Shown: positions 40,612-54,600 of the stretch, piece after piece
How positions within the stretch are numbered: position 1 is the first letter of the stretch
Layout of the letters: each line of letters starts with the position of its first letter
Assembly (NCBI RefSeq): GCF_003369915.1
Contig: NC_046676.1
Coordinates: 11,638,001-11,702,000 of the forward strand
Length of the DNA: 64,000 nt
Reading direction: 5' to 3'
From: Drosophila miranda
Taxonomy: Eukaryota; Arthropoda; Insecta; Diptera; Drosophilidae
Program-made: the position numbers and the translations under genes
The notes under the pieces: generated by a model
What the model saw: only the letters and a program-made list of their open reading frames with translations
The model's database searches: none
What the model was told of the DNA's origin: nothing

Positions 40612-43600
40612 TTAGAGCGTGTTCTGCTTGGCAGCCTCGCCACTTTTGGCAGTCGCGTCGGGTCGCGAACGTGGGCGCCGCTTGGGCTGCAGCGAGTAGA
40701 GACGTCCGCTGCGGGCTCGGGTCTGTGGCTCGCTTTCCAAGCGCCATGTGCCAGCACCGCCACTGAAAAAGGGCACACAGAGAAGGGCACAGTGTGTTGG
40801 GTGAGCTAGCGAGGACAGGATTCGAGGAATACTCACTTCATTTCCAGCTTGGCCAGTCGCTGCTTGATCTTGGCCTGGCTGGCCGTGTACTCGGCCAACA
40901 GTCGGGCCAGGCGCATATTGAGGTTCTCCACGGAGAGCTCCAACTTCTCGATACCGCCCTCTATGCTGTCATGCACGCGCTGGGAGTCTAGATTGGAGAT
41001 TGAGGGTTAGAGAATTCACAAGGATGGTTATGTAGAGCTCGTAACGCACCCGAAAATATCTGCTCGTCCAGGAGTCCATCCTTACGCAGCAGCTGGCAGC
41101 CGCGTTGGGTGAGGGTGGACCGGGCCTCGGGATAGTCGGCCAGCGTCTCCCACAGATCCCGCTTGGCCAGGCAGAACAGATCCGAGTAGCCCAGGGAGCG
41201 GACATTGGCGGTACGTCGGTTGCCCGTCCGATTGCCGGCAATCTCCAGAACGGACACCTCCCCGAAGACGGAGCCGGCGCCCAGGGTGGCCAACACGGTG
41301 ATTCCATTGTCCCCCACCACCGACAGCTTGCCCCGCTTCACGATGTACATCTCCTTGCCCACATCTCCCTTTCGGCAGATGTAGTCGCCGGGGCTGAAGA
41401 CCTGCAGCTTGAGCTTGAGCACGAGGGCCTCCAGTAGGCCTGGCTCCGTGTCGTGGAAGATGCGCACCTGTTTCAGCGTGTCCATGTGCACTTGGATGGC
41501 AATCTCCGCCTTCAGCTTGTCCGGCAGAGCGGCCAGCACTCGTTCCTCGTCCAGGGCGCCACTCTGGGACCAGGTGTACGCAAACCAGCGGATCACCCGC
41601 GCCTCCAACTCATGACCCACGCGGCGGAAGGCCATGTACTGCTTCACGCCATCCATGCGGTTCTGGAACTCGACGCGGGCCACATTCATATTGGAAATCA
41701 TGGAACCGATGTTACCTGATAGAGGTAAAAAGAAGAGCTTTAAAGTATTGTTTTATTCAGTCAATGATTAACCCGATAGCGATATAAAACCCGAAATTAT
41801 CTTTCGGTACATCACTAGGAAGAAGATCGTTTCTGAAAGCATTTCATGAAGGCATTTTCATAACCGGTTCGTCAAGCGTTTCCCCGCTGGCATAACCCAT
41901 ACCCTATACCATGCAGCCATGACACTTTTGGACTCCATTCCGGCACATGGGTAACATGGCACAATGGCGACTAATGGCGGCACTTCCGGTGGCCATGACA
42001 GACTGTTGTGGGAGTAGAGGGAGTGGGAGTGGAGTGGAGTGGTGATGGAAAAGTGTGGTGTGAAGGAGATGCCTCAGTGAGTCCTGTCCAAACGAACTCG
42101 ACATTCATCATTGTAAGTAAATTTGTTTGCACAGTCAGGATGAGGTTGAGGAGAAGTCTGGCATCTGCTGGTGCTGCTGCTGGTGCCGCTGCTACAGAAT
42201 GCTGCCCATCTCGGGACGGTAATGGCAGCGATAAGGGCAACGACAAAAATGATAAAAAGGCACGTTTGTTAAAAAGAAAGGGCGGGCGGAAGGCGACAGC
42301 AACAAATCAACCCAACAAACAAAACAAAACAAACTTGAACACAACTGAAGAGAACTGAGGAAAGGAAAGAAGAACTGAAAGCGTAATGAATAATGTGGGA
42401 CGGATGGATGGATGGTGGGATGGTTGAGTGGGGCAGAGAGTACGTGTGGGTCGAGACCCTGACGTGCGTGGCTGTAAATTAATACCCATTGATGTCCCAG
42501 ATGTCACTCTGGAACCAATTAAACGATCAGACGAAATATTTGCGTAAACAACCCTCACCCGAAGGCAAACATAAACCGGACCCAACCATCTAAAAGGGTT
42601 CCCTCTTTCCTCTCTACCCTCTACCCTCGAACTCGGACTCACCCACAATGGTGGCAAAGATGAGGACCCCGGCGAGAAAGTCCGCCACCACAAACAAATA
42701 CTCCACATCGTTCTCGGGAGTGGGTGTCTCTCCGATGGTCGTCAGCGTTAGAGTGGACCAGTAGAAGCTGTAGATGTACTGCCGCTGCAGTGTGTTGTTC
42801 CTCGTGCCATTCAGATTATAGACCCACGAGTCGGAGCTGAAGCCAATCTCGTAGCTGATGGCAAAGTACATGCAGGCGTTCCAGTGGATCAGCACCAGGA
42901 TGGCCAGCACCACCTTGCAGATTCGGAAGGCATTCGGATAGCCGGTGGCCGTCTCCGTTCGGTCGAACCACTCCCAGAGCCGGTTGATGCGCAGCAGTCG
43001 ATTCAGTCGCACAATTACCGGGCACGGCAGGTACAAGCTGCTGCAAGTCTCCGGCGGCCACCAGATGTACGCCAAATCTGTGGGCATCATCGAGAGCACG
43101 TCCAGGTACCAGCCTTTCGTGTGGAAGTAGTTTCTTCGTAGCCGGAAGGCATCCCGTACGAGCAGACCCTGGTCCAGAAATCCTGCGGTAGACAAAGCAG
43201 ACAATAGTTTAAGTTTAAGGCTTTGAGATGCGCCCCTCTCCTACATTCCAGCGGCACTGGCGGTTCCTCTTTTGTTTCAGTTGTGTGCCTTTTGCTAGCT
43301 TAATGCAGGGGCATATTTTACAGTTCTCTGGGCTTATAAGCCATGCTTCTGTACCTTAATTGTACGAAGTGGGGATACCCTGGGATAAGCCCAAGGCTAT
43401 TCGGGATTAAAGTATCGGAAGCCCGAACTTCTGGCATGAGAGATGGCCTTATAGCTTTCCTTTGTCCTTAAGATACGACTAATACGGATTTGGAGAGTTG
43501 AAATTGATTGCAGTGGACTGTGGCGCATTCTGAAGCCCAGTTTGTCTTCTAATTTATAAATGTTTGAAAGCAAGATACTCTTTTCAGATATTTCTGAGTG

Positions 43601-46600
43601 TATTTCTAGTTCCAGTCTGCATTTCGATACCCCAATCCATGTGTAAGAACTTTCAAGGTTCCCTATTATCCATTTACATATGTAACAATCAAAGAAACTT
43701 CGCTTCATCTCCTTGAATATTCTTAACGCTGTCAGATCTGAAAATTTCACATTCCTCTTTCCTAATTTATGATATCCTCATGGCTGGCTCTCCACTGCAG
43801 GGTATCAGACCGTTTGTTGCCATTGTGGAAAATGTCAAGGTTGGCTTATCCCTGCATTTGGCAACTCAACCACGCCCCCGCCCTGCCGCGCACACACACG
43901 TACCGGGTATGTGGCACTGAAATGGGTTTCGTATGCGTGGCAAATGGCTTTGCCGACAGCATTCCCATTGCCATTGTCTGAGGCGGCTTAAAGCGAATGA
44001 TTCGCTTGGTCTGGGTCTCATTTGCATAGTTAAATCTCAAACACGCACAGTGGCACACACATGGCGGCGACAGGTACAATGCACGGAGAGATGTCAGTTA
44101 ACTTACCCTCGTGCATGTGAACAAGCGTATCCAGCAGATAGATGAAATCGCAGAGATAATCCAGAGTGTACCAAACCGCAGGAGCACTCTTATTGATCTC
44201 CCAGAAGACGGCACGACCCATTACGAATATGATGTTGTAGAGCACGGCCAGCGAGACCACAGCCAGCCACTGTAGATGCAGATGCAGATGCAATTTGAGT
44301 TGGTATTTGAGTTACAGTTGGGCTTACTTACCCTGTAATGGGACTGGAGTGTGGGGTCCACGGAGAGACGGTTGCAAAGGGCACTGCTGCCTCGAATTTC
44401 GCTGGAGAGGGCCGCATCGTCCATCATGGGACAGCCCTTGCCAATCTTGTCCGTGTTGGTGGCGTTCGAGAACTTCTCCAGGAACCAGTCGGGCGGCTTT
44501 GGTCGATTCCGTTTGGTCAGACGTTGCCGCAACGCCTGCAGGGTTCGCCTCAAAGCCGACGGTTTGCTCCGTTTGCTGGGCTCCTGTTCGGGGGAGGAAT
44601 GAAAACGAAAGTTAAAGAAAGTTTATACGGTTGCTGCCTAATTGAAACGCTTTCGCGCTGGGTATATAGCGCTTTGGTGGCCTTCTTTTAACCGCATTAA
44701 AAGTTGGACTGCTTCCAAGTTTTGTGCTTAAATTTTGTTATGTCTGCCAACATTTGTGGCCAAGGGAATGACGCAGACAAAGGAGACGGAACACCAAACA
44801 TCTTCATGTGTAGTCTTTAAGGGGAGCCACTGGATTTCCCTTACGATTGCAGTCGAAAAGTAGCCAAACGATTATGATGCGAATATTCTATGGAAAACCC
44901 ATCGCTGAATTTATACCACTTCACACACACAGCTCTTGGGCTTGCGGGCATTAAAGGGATGTGCTTGACAAGCTAATAAATGCTTATCAGACGCTGGAAG
45001 CGGTTAATCCATTAAACCATCTCTTACACTCTTCCAACGCGAAAAAAGGATGGAGCGCAAAAAAATATGACTCATACGCCGCGTTGGCCCAGAGCAATGG
45101 CAAATGACAATGCAATGCCACGCCTCCCGCTGTGTGTCTATGTTCTAACCCGAAGGTCACATACTCGTCGCACACACACAATAAAAGACATTACATGTTA
45201 ACATACACTGAGGGAAACGAGCGTCGGAATATTAAGGAAATTGAAAATTCAATGCCTTAAGCCGTTGGAAGGCAACAAAAGTCTTTAGTGAACAATATTT
45301 AATTATATTTATTTTTGTCACGTTTCAGTATTTAAACGAAGCCGGACAGCCATGGCGTTAGCAGAGTGTACAGGGAATGTAATACGATTACGAAGATTGG
45401 GACAATACATCGAGTTTGTCGCTCAAAAAGGGATGTAAATAGATAAAGGAAGTAAACTATGTTAGTGCCTAACGAAACTGCCCTCTAAGAGATATTTTAC
45501 TGTATTTCTTTGGGAGAATATTCTTGAGAATATTCGATTCCAATCCTTTTTTTCGATTTCTGCACACTTGTTGCTTCTTTTCTCTCAGTGTAATCATCTT
45601 TACATACACATAAACACACACACACGTATTTTCATGCTGATTTACCGCATCTGTTTGCTGGCCCGTTATGGCTGCTATATCCAATGATTGCACCATGGCT
45701 TTGACTTTGAAATGTCGCATACAAATAGCGGGAGCCTCCTCTTCTTCGTCTTCGTCTGCGCCTTCTCTTTCTTCTTCGTTGTATTTTATCACAATTCACT
45801 TCCACTTTTAGTACTTCCCCTTCTAGTACTTCCACTTTCAGCACTTCCACTTTGATTGTTCTCCAAATTTAGCCTAAAGCAACAACAAAAACAACGTTGA
45901 TAACAGTGAAAACAGCCATTAAAGCCGTTAGTTTTTGGGCAGAAGCTGCGCGCATGCGCATATCGACGTCAAGCTGTTTTTTAATACTGTACAACTGCCG
46001 CCCGTCCGTCCGCCTAACCGCCTGACTGCCAACTCGCTGGTTGCCATTGAAGGCAAGGCAGCGCCGCGGGCAGCGACGTTGACATCGACATTAGCCGAAC
46101 CGAACCACGACAGGCATACAGAACAGCCAACAGCGTTGCTATACCCCTCCTGCAGAGGGTATGTTGACTATGAGGGGGATCCAAAAATCGGAATCAATAA
46201 GAGTATGAATTAAAAACCAAAACAAAATGGAATTACCACCAGGGAACAAGTCTATGGAATACAAGACTACATTTTTTTTTTTTCATTTGAACATAATCTA
46301 GGTTACTTTTACAACAAATTGTTACCAGAATCCAAGTCAGACGACTATATCATGTACATAGCTCCTATAATAACACTAAGGGTATCAAAGCATCGACGCC
46401 CCGAAGCCGCATCGCTTGTGTTGTCAATACGGATTGCTGTTTTGCAATTTTCTTAATTTGCATTGCCACAACGCTATGCCGCGTTTTAATTAATTAAAAG
46501 CCGCAAACAACAGTAACAGTACAATGATGTCTCAGGCGACTTTGGTCCTTCATTGACCACGCACTTGGAACCGACCCGACGACCTGTGTGGCGGGTGGTG

Positions 46601-49600
46601 GAGTGTCTTTGGCCATTTTGACAAGATTGATGACGCTGGCGTTGCTTTGACATTCTATCTAAATGTTTTTTAATTGTTTGGGCCATCATTTTCATTAAGT
46701 TGAAAGGCTGTACCTGTACCTCTACCCGCACCGGGCGTAAATAATGAGAAAAACTAAACGCACTTTTGAATAAATTAATTGCAATGGAATTGACAAACTG
46801 GCAAAGTGATATACAGATTTCCCTGCTGCTCAATACATTTGGATTTTAATTTCCGATGAGCTCATCGCCGAGTCAAGGCAACAGTTGGCCAATTGCAAGG
46901 TTGCGCGAAATTCGAGAGGTATATTTTGTGAAATCGAAATTGAAACACTGACCCAGGGAACCACCAACGGCATTATCATCAAAATCACCATCACCAGGCC
47001 AGCAACACCAGGCCGCCCTGATTGGCATTCACGGCACAAAGGCCGCGCTGGAGCTGCACAATCATTTCCATAATTGCGAGTCCGATAGGTCCGGTCCCCC
47101 AAAGGGGTGGGATGATTGAGGCGGGGCTTAGAGCTCAGTCAACATTATGCTAAGCAAATCAAGCGTTTTCATAGCGGTGTTTATTGCATGCGTGCGTTTT
47201 GTTATGCTGCTCGCATAAAAAAATCAGAACAGAAAGGTAGCTGCGGAACCTCTGAATTTTCAAAATCTGGAGCTGGTACCTTCGCATAGCCATTACTTTA
47301 ATAGAAATTAGATTAAAGATTTTATTTGGATCTAAGAATAAGGGGTACACATTCCCCTAGTCGGGCAAGCGGTTCTAGTATCCTCGATTTGAACAGTGCA
47401 ATCGGCCTGCATCTAAAGTTCTTTGAAAAATATACATATGTATCATCCTCATCGCAACATGCGGATTATTATTGTATTATTGTTGTGTGCATGTGTGTAA
47501 CGTGGAATTTCATAAATTTTTGAACACTTCTGGAAATCTGATAGTATATTTTTAAGAAGTAAACACTAAGCGGCTTTTGGACCATAAAAAACAGTTGGAA
47601 AATACCAAATCGCATGATTACTGGTATTTGTGGACGTTGTTGGTGGACCTTTTGGTACCTGGACTCTAATTGAGGGAATGAACACTTAAAAAGTTGTAAG
47701 CTGACGCCATGAAAACGTTTATCGTTCAAACAGTATTGGTAAGCAGCTATATCCAGGCAGGGATATCGAGGACTGCTGTTCCATTAAACCAGAAAAAGCC
47801 TTTTGGCCACATGGATCCCCTTTCAAATATTGATTTTTACTTTAGGGGAAAAACATTCTAATGGACGAAGAAAAACTTTTAGTATCTTATCACTCGATTG
47901 ATTCGAAGGTTTACCCTTTCACGTTATCACTTATTGGTTATTGATACTCGCAATGGGCGAAAAACAAACTACTCGGACTGCTCCAATGGTTTGGGTAGTT
48001 CGTTATTTATTTGATTGTGATTTGGATGGGAACGTGGGAAATTATGCAAATTGCGGTGCAGATTGAATGGCCATAAACTCTGATGCCTGTCGAGGGTAGG
48101 ATGGAGCGAGGAGAGGAGAGAAAAAACGATAACGAGTCTTGTTTAATAAACTGACTAATGCTGTTGTCTCCCTCTCCCGCACGAAACTCCTGACTGTACT
48201 GATCTGTACTGCTTTGTTCTGCTTTGTACTGCTTTGTTCTGGCTGTGTTCTGTCCGCTCCTTTGTTTTACAGTTGCCCTCCGCTATGGATGAGAGACCCT
48301 CATCAATATGGAAATCCACTTGTCGATTGTCCCCGTTCCTGTTCTTGTTGTTGCTTCAATTTTTAAGCCTTGTTTTCGATTGTTTACCGAACGCATTAGC
48401 TGACGAGTTTGACATTTTATAATATTATATTATAAATTATCCTCTTTTTTTTCAGTCTATTTTCTTGTATTTTATGTATTGCTGGAGAGTTACTTGCTGG
48501 AGAGATAAGCTGCCGACTGCGAACGCGTTTTTTTCCCAACTGTCGATGGCGCAAAAAAAAAATTTGACTAAGCGGAATGTCCCGGAGAACCAACGGACAG
48601 ACAGACACAGAGAGAGAGCTCCCCGCACTTTTGCTGTTTGTTCTGTCTCTGTCCCATTTCGCCCTGCCGCCCTGTGTGCCATCATCGTGTTGAGTGTCTT
48701 GCCGCCTTCTCAAATTGCACACCCGCTACAATACTCGGCCATCATCATGCCAATGGATGGTTGAACAATTGAGCCAACATCCATGTACATACCCGTACTT
48801 ACATCTGCGGGGGAGAGGTAGGTATGGCGAGGCAAATAGAGTTCATTAATCGGTTTAATGGCGCTGCCTGACTAGATGACAGGGTGGTCGAGGCTGTTCA
48901 ACTTGAAGAACTTGTAACTATTTTAGATTGGCACGAGACTTGTCATATTTTCAATGCCAATTCTATAAAGTTCCTCCGCCCTGTCTGCCACCAACTGTCC
49001 TGGCTGTCCGTTTTGAGTAATGGACCTTTATGTAACCACAATGACGGCAGTTTGGGGTTTTTCTTACCTCAGTTTGCCTTGCTCTTTCAGCTCTTTCAGC
49101 TCTCCTGCTGGCCAAACACTGGAAACACACCTCAAAAGCATTAACAACAACCACAGAACAGGCAGAGTCGAGCCAAGCCAATATTTGGTCGACAGCGTCC
49201 ATGCGGGCAGACACAGGGAAAAGGCTTTGAGGGCTTTTCATTTTCATTTGTATTTATTTCATTGCGTTTTTCCATTGCTGGTGGTATTGGTATTGGCATT
49301 GGCATTGCTGTTGCTTTTCCTATCGGGCCATTTATGAAATGACATTGAAACAGTTTCTGTTTCTGTTTCAGCTTCTGTTTCTGTTTCTACTACTGCCACT
49401 GCTACTTCTGAGGGTTCCTCGTTTCATATACTTTGCGGACCTGGTACTGGAATCGACTCTCTTATCTGTCATATTGGTTGTCGCCCTTGGCTTCGCCTGC
49501 TACCCGTTGCGCGCTCCTGCTCCTTTGTGCTCTTGTGAGCAGCAGCTGCTCAGAGCCAACTGTCGAATCTCCCCCATCCTGGAGCCCCGTCAGCGACTAC

Positions 49601-51634
49601 TCCTGCTCCCCCAAACTGGCCATTCGACCAAAATACACACTCACTTATTTATAGCCCTGCGGGTCAAAGGAAGTGCCCGGCACGGATCGGAGTGTCTTGT
49701 TTCCTTTCTCGTACTTACAAGGAAACCCAAGTAATGCAATTATCCTCGATAGGACATGAGCCTGGTACACACCAAGAGCTTTCTGATGAGGATGGCAGAG
49801 GAAGCGCAAACTGCAGCAAAGATAAGTTGTTTGATTTGAAGAAGGGGAAACACAAGATTAAAGATGGGTGAGTTTTCGGTTAACCGTAAGAAAAAGTCGG
49901 TATCCTGCGGGGATTTTAACTAAAGTTAAGCCATAAATCCTTCAAAAGAAGAACCTTTAATCTATTAGCGTAAATTCTATCGAGATTCTTGAAAGCTTCA
50001 CGACTGTAAACATAAAACAGAGGATTTCCTTGTGTGTTTGTTGGGTTAGTGAAAGTTTGCGAAACCATAAAAAGTTTTCTTATATAACAAGCCAACCCCA
50101 AAGAGTCTTTAATTTTCTAAATTGCCTCAATCCAAATAAAGAAAAAGTTATGATTTTGCAATAACGCTTCTATAGTTTTCAACTTGAGAAAGTTACGATT
50201 GTATATCCCAAAGATTATAGATAGTTAATCCAACCATCTAAAGATCCTAAACTTCAAAGCAGCTACCCCTCATTGCGATACCGAACTGTACCTCTTCTCT
50301 ACCCATATATATCTTTATATTTTCTTTAACTACTCTTTGTTAGAGTATTCAGGTTTTTGTTTTGCGAACCCCTTGAATAAATCCCCTCTCCTTTGAAACC
50401 ATTGTGCTGCCTTTTCTTGTCTGTCCCTCTCCAATTTTTTCGGCTGTGTTTTAAGTCGATTGACACGTGCTAATAAAAATTTCTGGGTAACCGAAAATGG
50501 CATTCAACTGGCGACGGGCGGTGTCGGTCGGCGACTGCTTGGGGCGATGGCGATGCCTGGGCTACGTGACAATAGAGGAAGTAATTAAAACGCGATTTAC
50601 GGCAAGGTCAAGTTTATGAAGGTTTTCTCAGTTCATTTGCATTTGCCTGGAGTGACAAGAGACAGACCGTGGGGGTACGGGCATTGGGCATGGGGCATGA
50701 AGCATGGAGCATGGCCAGAAACTAGGCCAATTCCTGCAGGCAGCAGTGGAGTCAATCAATTAAAGCAATTACTTAATTAGATTTCCACATAATTGAATGC
50801 TGGCCCGGAACAATGGCGGCCATAATGTATCGGTTATGGGTTGGAGGGGCTATCGTTTATCAGTTATCAGCTATGTGCTGATCGGTTATCTGCAGCTCCA
50901 TCAAAATTTATGTACGCCACGATGGCCATGATGGAATAATTATGTGCATTTTCTTTCCTACCTGTATCAGCTTTCTGCCGTTTTCCACGTAGCTGGGATC
51001 ACTGGAGTGCTGCTGGTGCTGCTGCTGTTGTCGTTGGTGGCGATGGTTCTGCAGCTGATGGTGTTTGTGGCGATGCTGCTGCAGGTCAGCCGGAGCAATG
51101 ACTTCCTCTTGGTTGTCCTCACCATCGGCCCCATCGAAATCATCATCATCCTCGTCGTCATCCTCGTCGTCATCCACCTCAACCTGATTTCCATGGCGAT
51201 GGGTTCTTTGCCAACTTCTGCGTGGATAATGAAGTTGATGCACCTCCAGGCGCTCATCGGTTTCCGCTCCCAAGGGAATCGAGCTGGCTGCCTGTTCGAC
51301 AGAAATCGCTGCGGTTGGCGCAAACGGAGCGAACAAGCCACCGCTAATCTCTTCGAGTGGAGGTGGAGCCGGCAACGCCCCTGGCTGCTGGTGGTGCGAT
51401 TGATGGGGCAGCTGCAACTGGGCGGGCGCTGAGGAGGCGGGTCCCACGAAGCGGGTGGTGCGGTACATGGGGCGGGAGGAGAGGCTTCGATGCATATAAG
51501 TACAGTAGTCATTCTCTCGATGCATAAACTTACTTGTATCCGTATTTTGGGGATTCGGTTTCGGGGCGTCTTCTGGTGGACATCATTGAGTTAACCCGAT
51601 CTCCGCGGGCGGCAGCCATCATGTAGGTCCACAT
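40612..51634 (-). CDS. Cyclic-nucleotide-gated cation channel, alpha-type subunit
   Basis: Plasma-membrane channel opened by cAMP or cGMP, permeable to Na+/Ca2+, usually sensory or neuronal. Exons (minus): 40612..40762, 40837..40987, 41050..41715, 42643..43182, 44107..44269, 44332..44583, 50962..about 51525, giving about 828 aa if translation starts at 51,525. Acidic, His/Gln-rich N-terminus; S1 starts at 44,269 and S2 is in the same exon; 42643..43182 carries S3, the Arg-spaced S4 ([12 protein letters not shown]), S5, the pore with TIGET (codons at 42,725-42,742; the Glu is diagnostic of CNG pores) and S6; 41050..41715 carries the C-linker and cNMP-binding domain (FGEVS and NRRTA phosphate-binding cassette); 40837..40987 is a coiled coil like the CNGA trimerisation zipper. 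All junction phases agree. The 6.4-kb intron is gene-free. Alternative start: ATG 51,634 (CAACAATGTGG), exon to 51,534. Possibly CG3536 of D. melanogaster (from memory, unverified). Confidence 0.88.
44584..50961 (-). other. Long intron of the CNG channel gene
   Basis: The flanking exon ends are both phase 0 (CAG|GTAGGA on one side, ACAG|GAG on the other), supporting a 6.4-kb intron. Inside I see simple-sequence tracts and one short palindromic TATACCC...GGGTAT motif near 46,141-46,162 that resembles INE-1-type debris. No nested gene is recognised. Confidence 0.5.
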
Positions 51635-54600
51635 TGTTGAGCTGTCAAGGGATGGAATGCGACTACGAAGGGCACGAACACATTCGCATGATGAAGACCA
51701 AGGTCGAAGTCTGCACGGGAATGTAGTTTGTAGAAAAGCGGAAAGCATACATAATATAAGGATGAAAAGTTTTGTATTCAACTTTAATTCATCTTCAGCT
51801 TTAAGTTGAAGTTAAAGTTGTTGGTGGCTGAAGTGGCTAAACGCCCGCTTGACAGCAATTCTGGTTTGGCACCCGCCTGCCAGCTGCACCGCAGAGGAGG
51901 ACTCGAGGCAGTCATAAAGACTCCTTGCCGCAGGGTCATAAAACAGTTTGAGAGACGTAAGCATAAACGGCAGCCGCTTAGTGAGAAGAAGAAGAGTGAA
52001 GGAACGAAGGGAGGGATGTTATAGGGGGTGGGGAGCTGCAGCAGTAATTAAGCAATTAAATATAAAACTGTTGGCTTACAAAACATTCTGTGGTTCGACA
52101 TTTTTAAGTGCCCCTTAAGGTAGGCAACAGAAAATTTCACGAGCACATTTCTGCATGTGGCAGGATGGGGTTGGGTTTGTGAGCAGTGAGCTGTGGTGTG
52201 CTCTTAAAACTCTTTGGATCCCCAACTTTCCTGGCAGGTAATCAGGAAACTATTTCACATTTGATGGCAAATTAAACTTTGATTAAGTGGCAGAAACTCT
52301 CGGATGGGAAACAAACCCAATGTGGTTTCCGTTCAATCGAGCGGGAAGTTTGAGGATGAATCCTGTCATGAAAGTAGCAGCTTTCCAACAGTTTGAATGG
52401 CTATGGCTCCATCTCTGTCTGAATCTCTCCTCCGATAGGAAACCCCAAATAAACAATTCCCTTTCATATGCCAGCAGCATCGCCGGAGCTAATGATAAAT
52501 ACAAGCTGCCAAATGACCAAAAAATGTCTGCAGATATACATAGATAGATATATATGCACATCCATACAAATATCTATATATAGTATGTATCTATAGCTAA
52601 ACAGTTGCAGTGAGTCTGTGAGTCACTTGGAGGTCTGAAAATGGAAATGCAAATGCAATGGCTGATAATCAAAACGAGCGCGAAAATGAAGCACCAATGC
52701 GAATTTCTTGATGTCATTTCCACTCGAGGGGCTGCCACAAAGGACGGGGCATCAGCAGCACTCACACCACAAGCCACCACGCTCTCAACACACAGACAGA
52801 CAAATACCCAAATTGCAGTTGTCCTTTGTCCTGTCCTTTGTCTGGCTGGAGGCAGCGTTTACTGTCGCGTGATTTCATGCTATAGATTATCTCTGGGTTG
52901 CACGCTCCTCTGCCAAGGCATTCAATTTTAAGTGCAATTTTGGTTTTTTGGCGAAGCAAACGGTGAGGGGATGCCCTCGATGCGTCAGGTCTTACAGGGG
53001 TAAGAGAGGGTCTTTGACCGAACTGGTCCATTGTCTTGACTCGAATCGACTCCGAAATTGGTTTCAGTTCAGAGAGATTCAAATGGTCGCATCGATTTTT
53101 AGCTATAAAATCGAACTAAATCCATTTATCAACTTCAGCTGCAAGCATTTTTCGTTCAAGATAAGACTTGACTTTGATAAAATGTAGAAGGAGGCAGGTG
53201 GCAGGAGGTCCGTTCTGCTCCTCCTTTAACATTTATCCAGCCACTTTCAATGTTTACATCTTCCCCTTTTGACCATGAAACCAATCAAGAAGGGCAACCA
53301 GATGCTTGCAGCAAAAATCCTGGCAATTAACTCTTGGATGGCCACCACACACCCACGCCCCCTAAGAGTCACAAACCGCACTGGCCACAGCTTCAAAACG
53401 AGTCAAAGTTCCAGTCCTGCTCCCGCGTTTGCCTCCTTTCCCCTTTCTTTAGCCACAACTCGAATTGCTAACGAGCCATAAATGTGGCCCACTGTGCGGT
53501 TGTGGGAGTGTGCGTGTGTTGCAGAGTGTGTCTGTGTGTGTGTGTGTGAGGCTCATTTGTAATGATTAAGTGGGGCTGTGAAGCAAAGAGGCAGCGAGTT
53601 AGCGTGTGATGTTTATGCCCCCAAGGAATCGTTTACACTTGCCTCAGTTAGGGGGGATTATGATTGTCCAAGTGGGTGCCGGGAACCCAAACGAAGGAAT
53701 ACTGCAGGGGAATACTCGTACTGTCCGTGGAGAGGCATAAATAAGTAAACACATGTCCATATTGAAAACAAATTTTCCTACTCTTCTTTTTCACATTTCC
53801 GTTCGTCGGCTGTCGAGAGATGAAAAAAATAAGTGCTGGGGGAAGCCCAGCTGGAGGCATCAATTAGAACTTCCCGCAGAGCTATGCTAGAACGAATGTT
53901 TATTCAATATAAAATACTGCCATAGCACCAATGCACCCCACTCAACCACTAATCTATCTGGCTTTAATCCGCTTAGACACATCACGTATACGACGGGGGG
54001 GGTACGCACGGAGACTTTCAAGTTCAATCAAAATACGGAGAGGAACGGAACACAGGGCTCTTTAAATTGAAAGCCATTTTCTCAAAGGATATCCAGGAAA
54101 CATTTAACACACACACACACACACAAGCAAGAAGGGAGACAGAGAGATACACACGCTCGAACAGGATGCACAAAATATGCTAATGTCAATTATTTTGTGC
54201 GTAATTTGCTTTTCATGCTTCGACGGGAAATGTGTAACTGGCGCCTCATTATGAATATTCATTTCTCCACATATAGTATGATGCGCCCCCTTGGACGCCC
54301 CATGCCATCCTCTACCATGCCTCCAATCCACCCCCACACTCCCATTGCCACTTGACTCGTCATCAACATCCCCCCTTTGTTCGCTAATAACTCGAGCCAC
54401 CATCGCAGTCGACTTATCTAATCTGTTTTGGTGGTTTGCTGGCCATAACCTGGGATGTGGTGCGGAGGTGGTGCAGAGGTGGTGCTGTGGGGGGATCTAC
54501 CTGGCACCCTCCTGAAAAGGCGAGCTGCTTCAATTAACATTCGTGCACGTAAACGCAATAACGCAAATGGATTCGGGTTTTGTTTAATAAAATGTGATAT

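Noticed and set aside
45935-46213. A 92-codon plus-strand frame
   Set aside because: It lies inside the CNG intron, its composition resembles translated non-coding DNA, and it contains a short INE-1-like palindrome.
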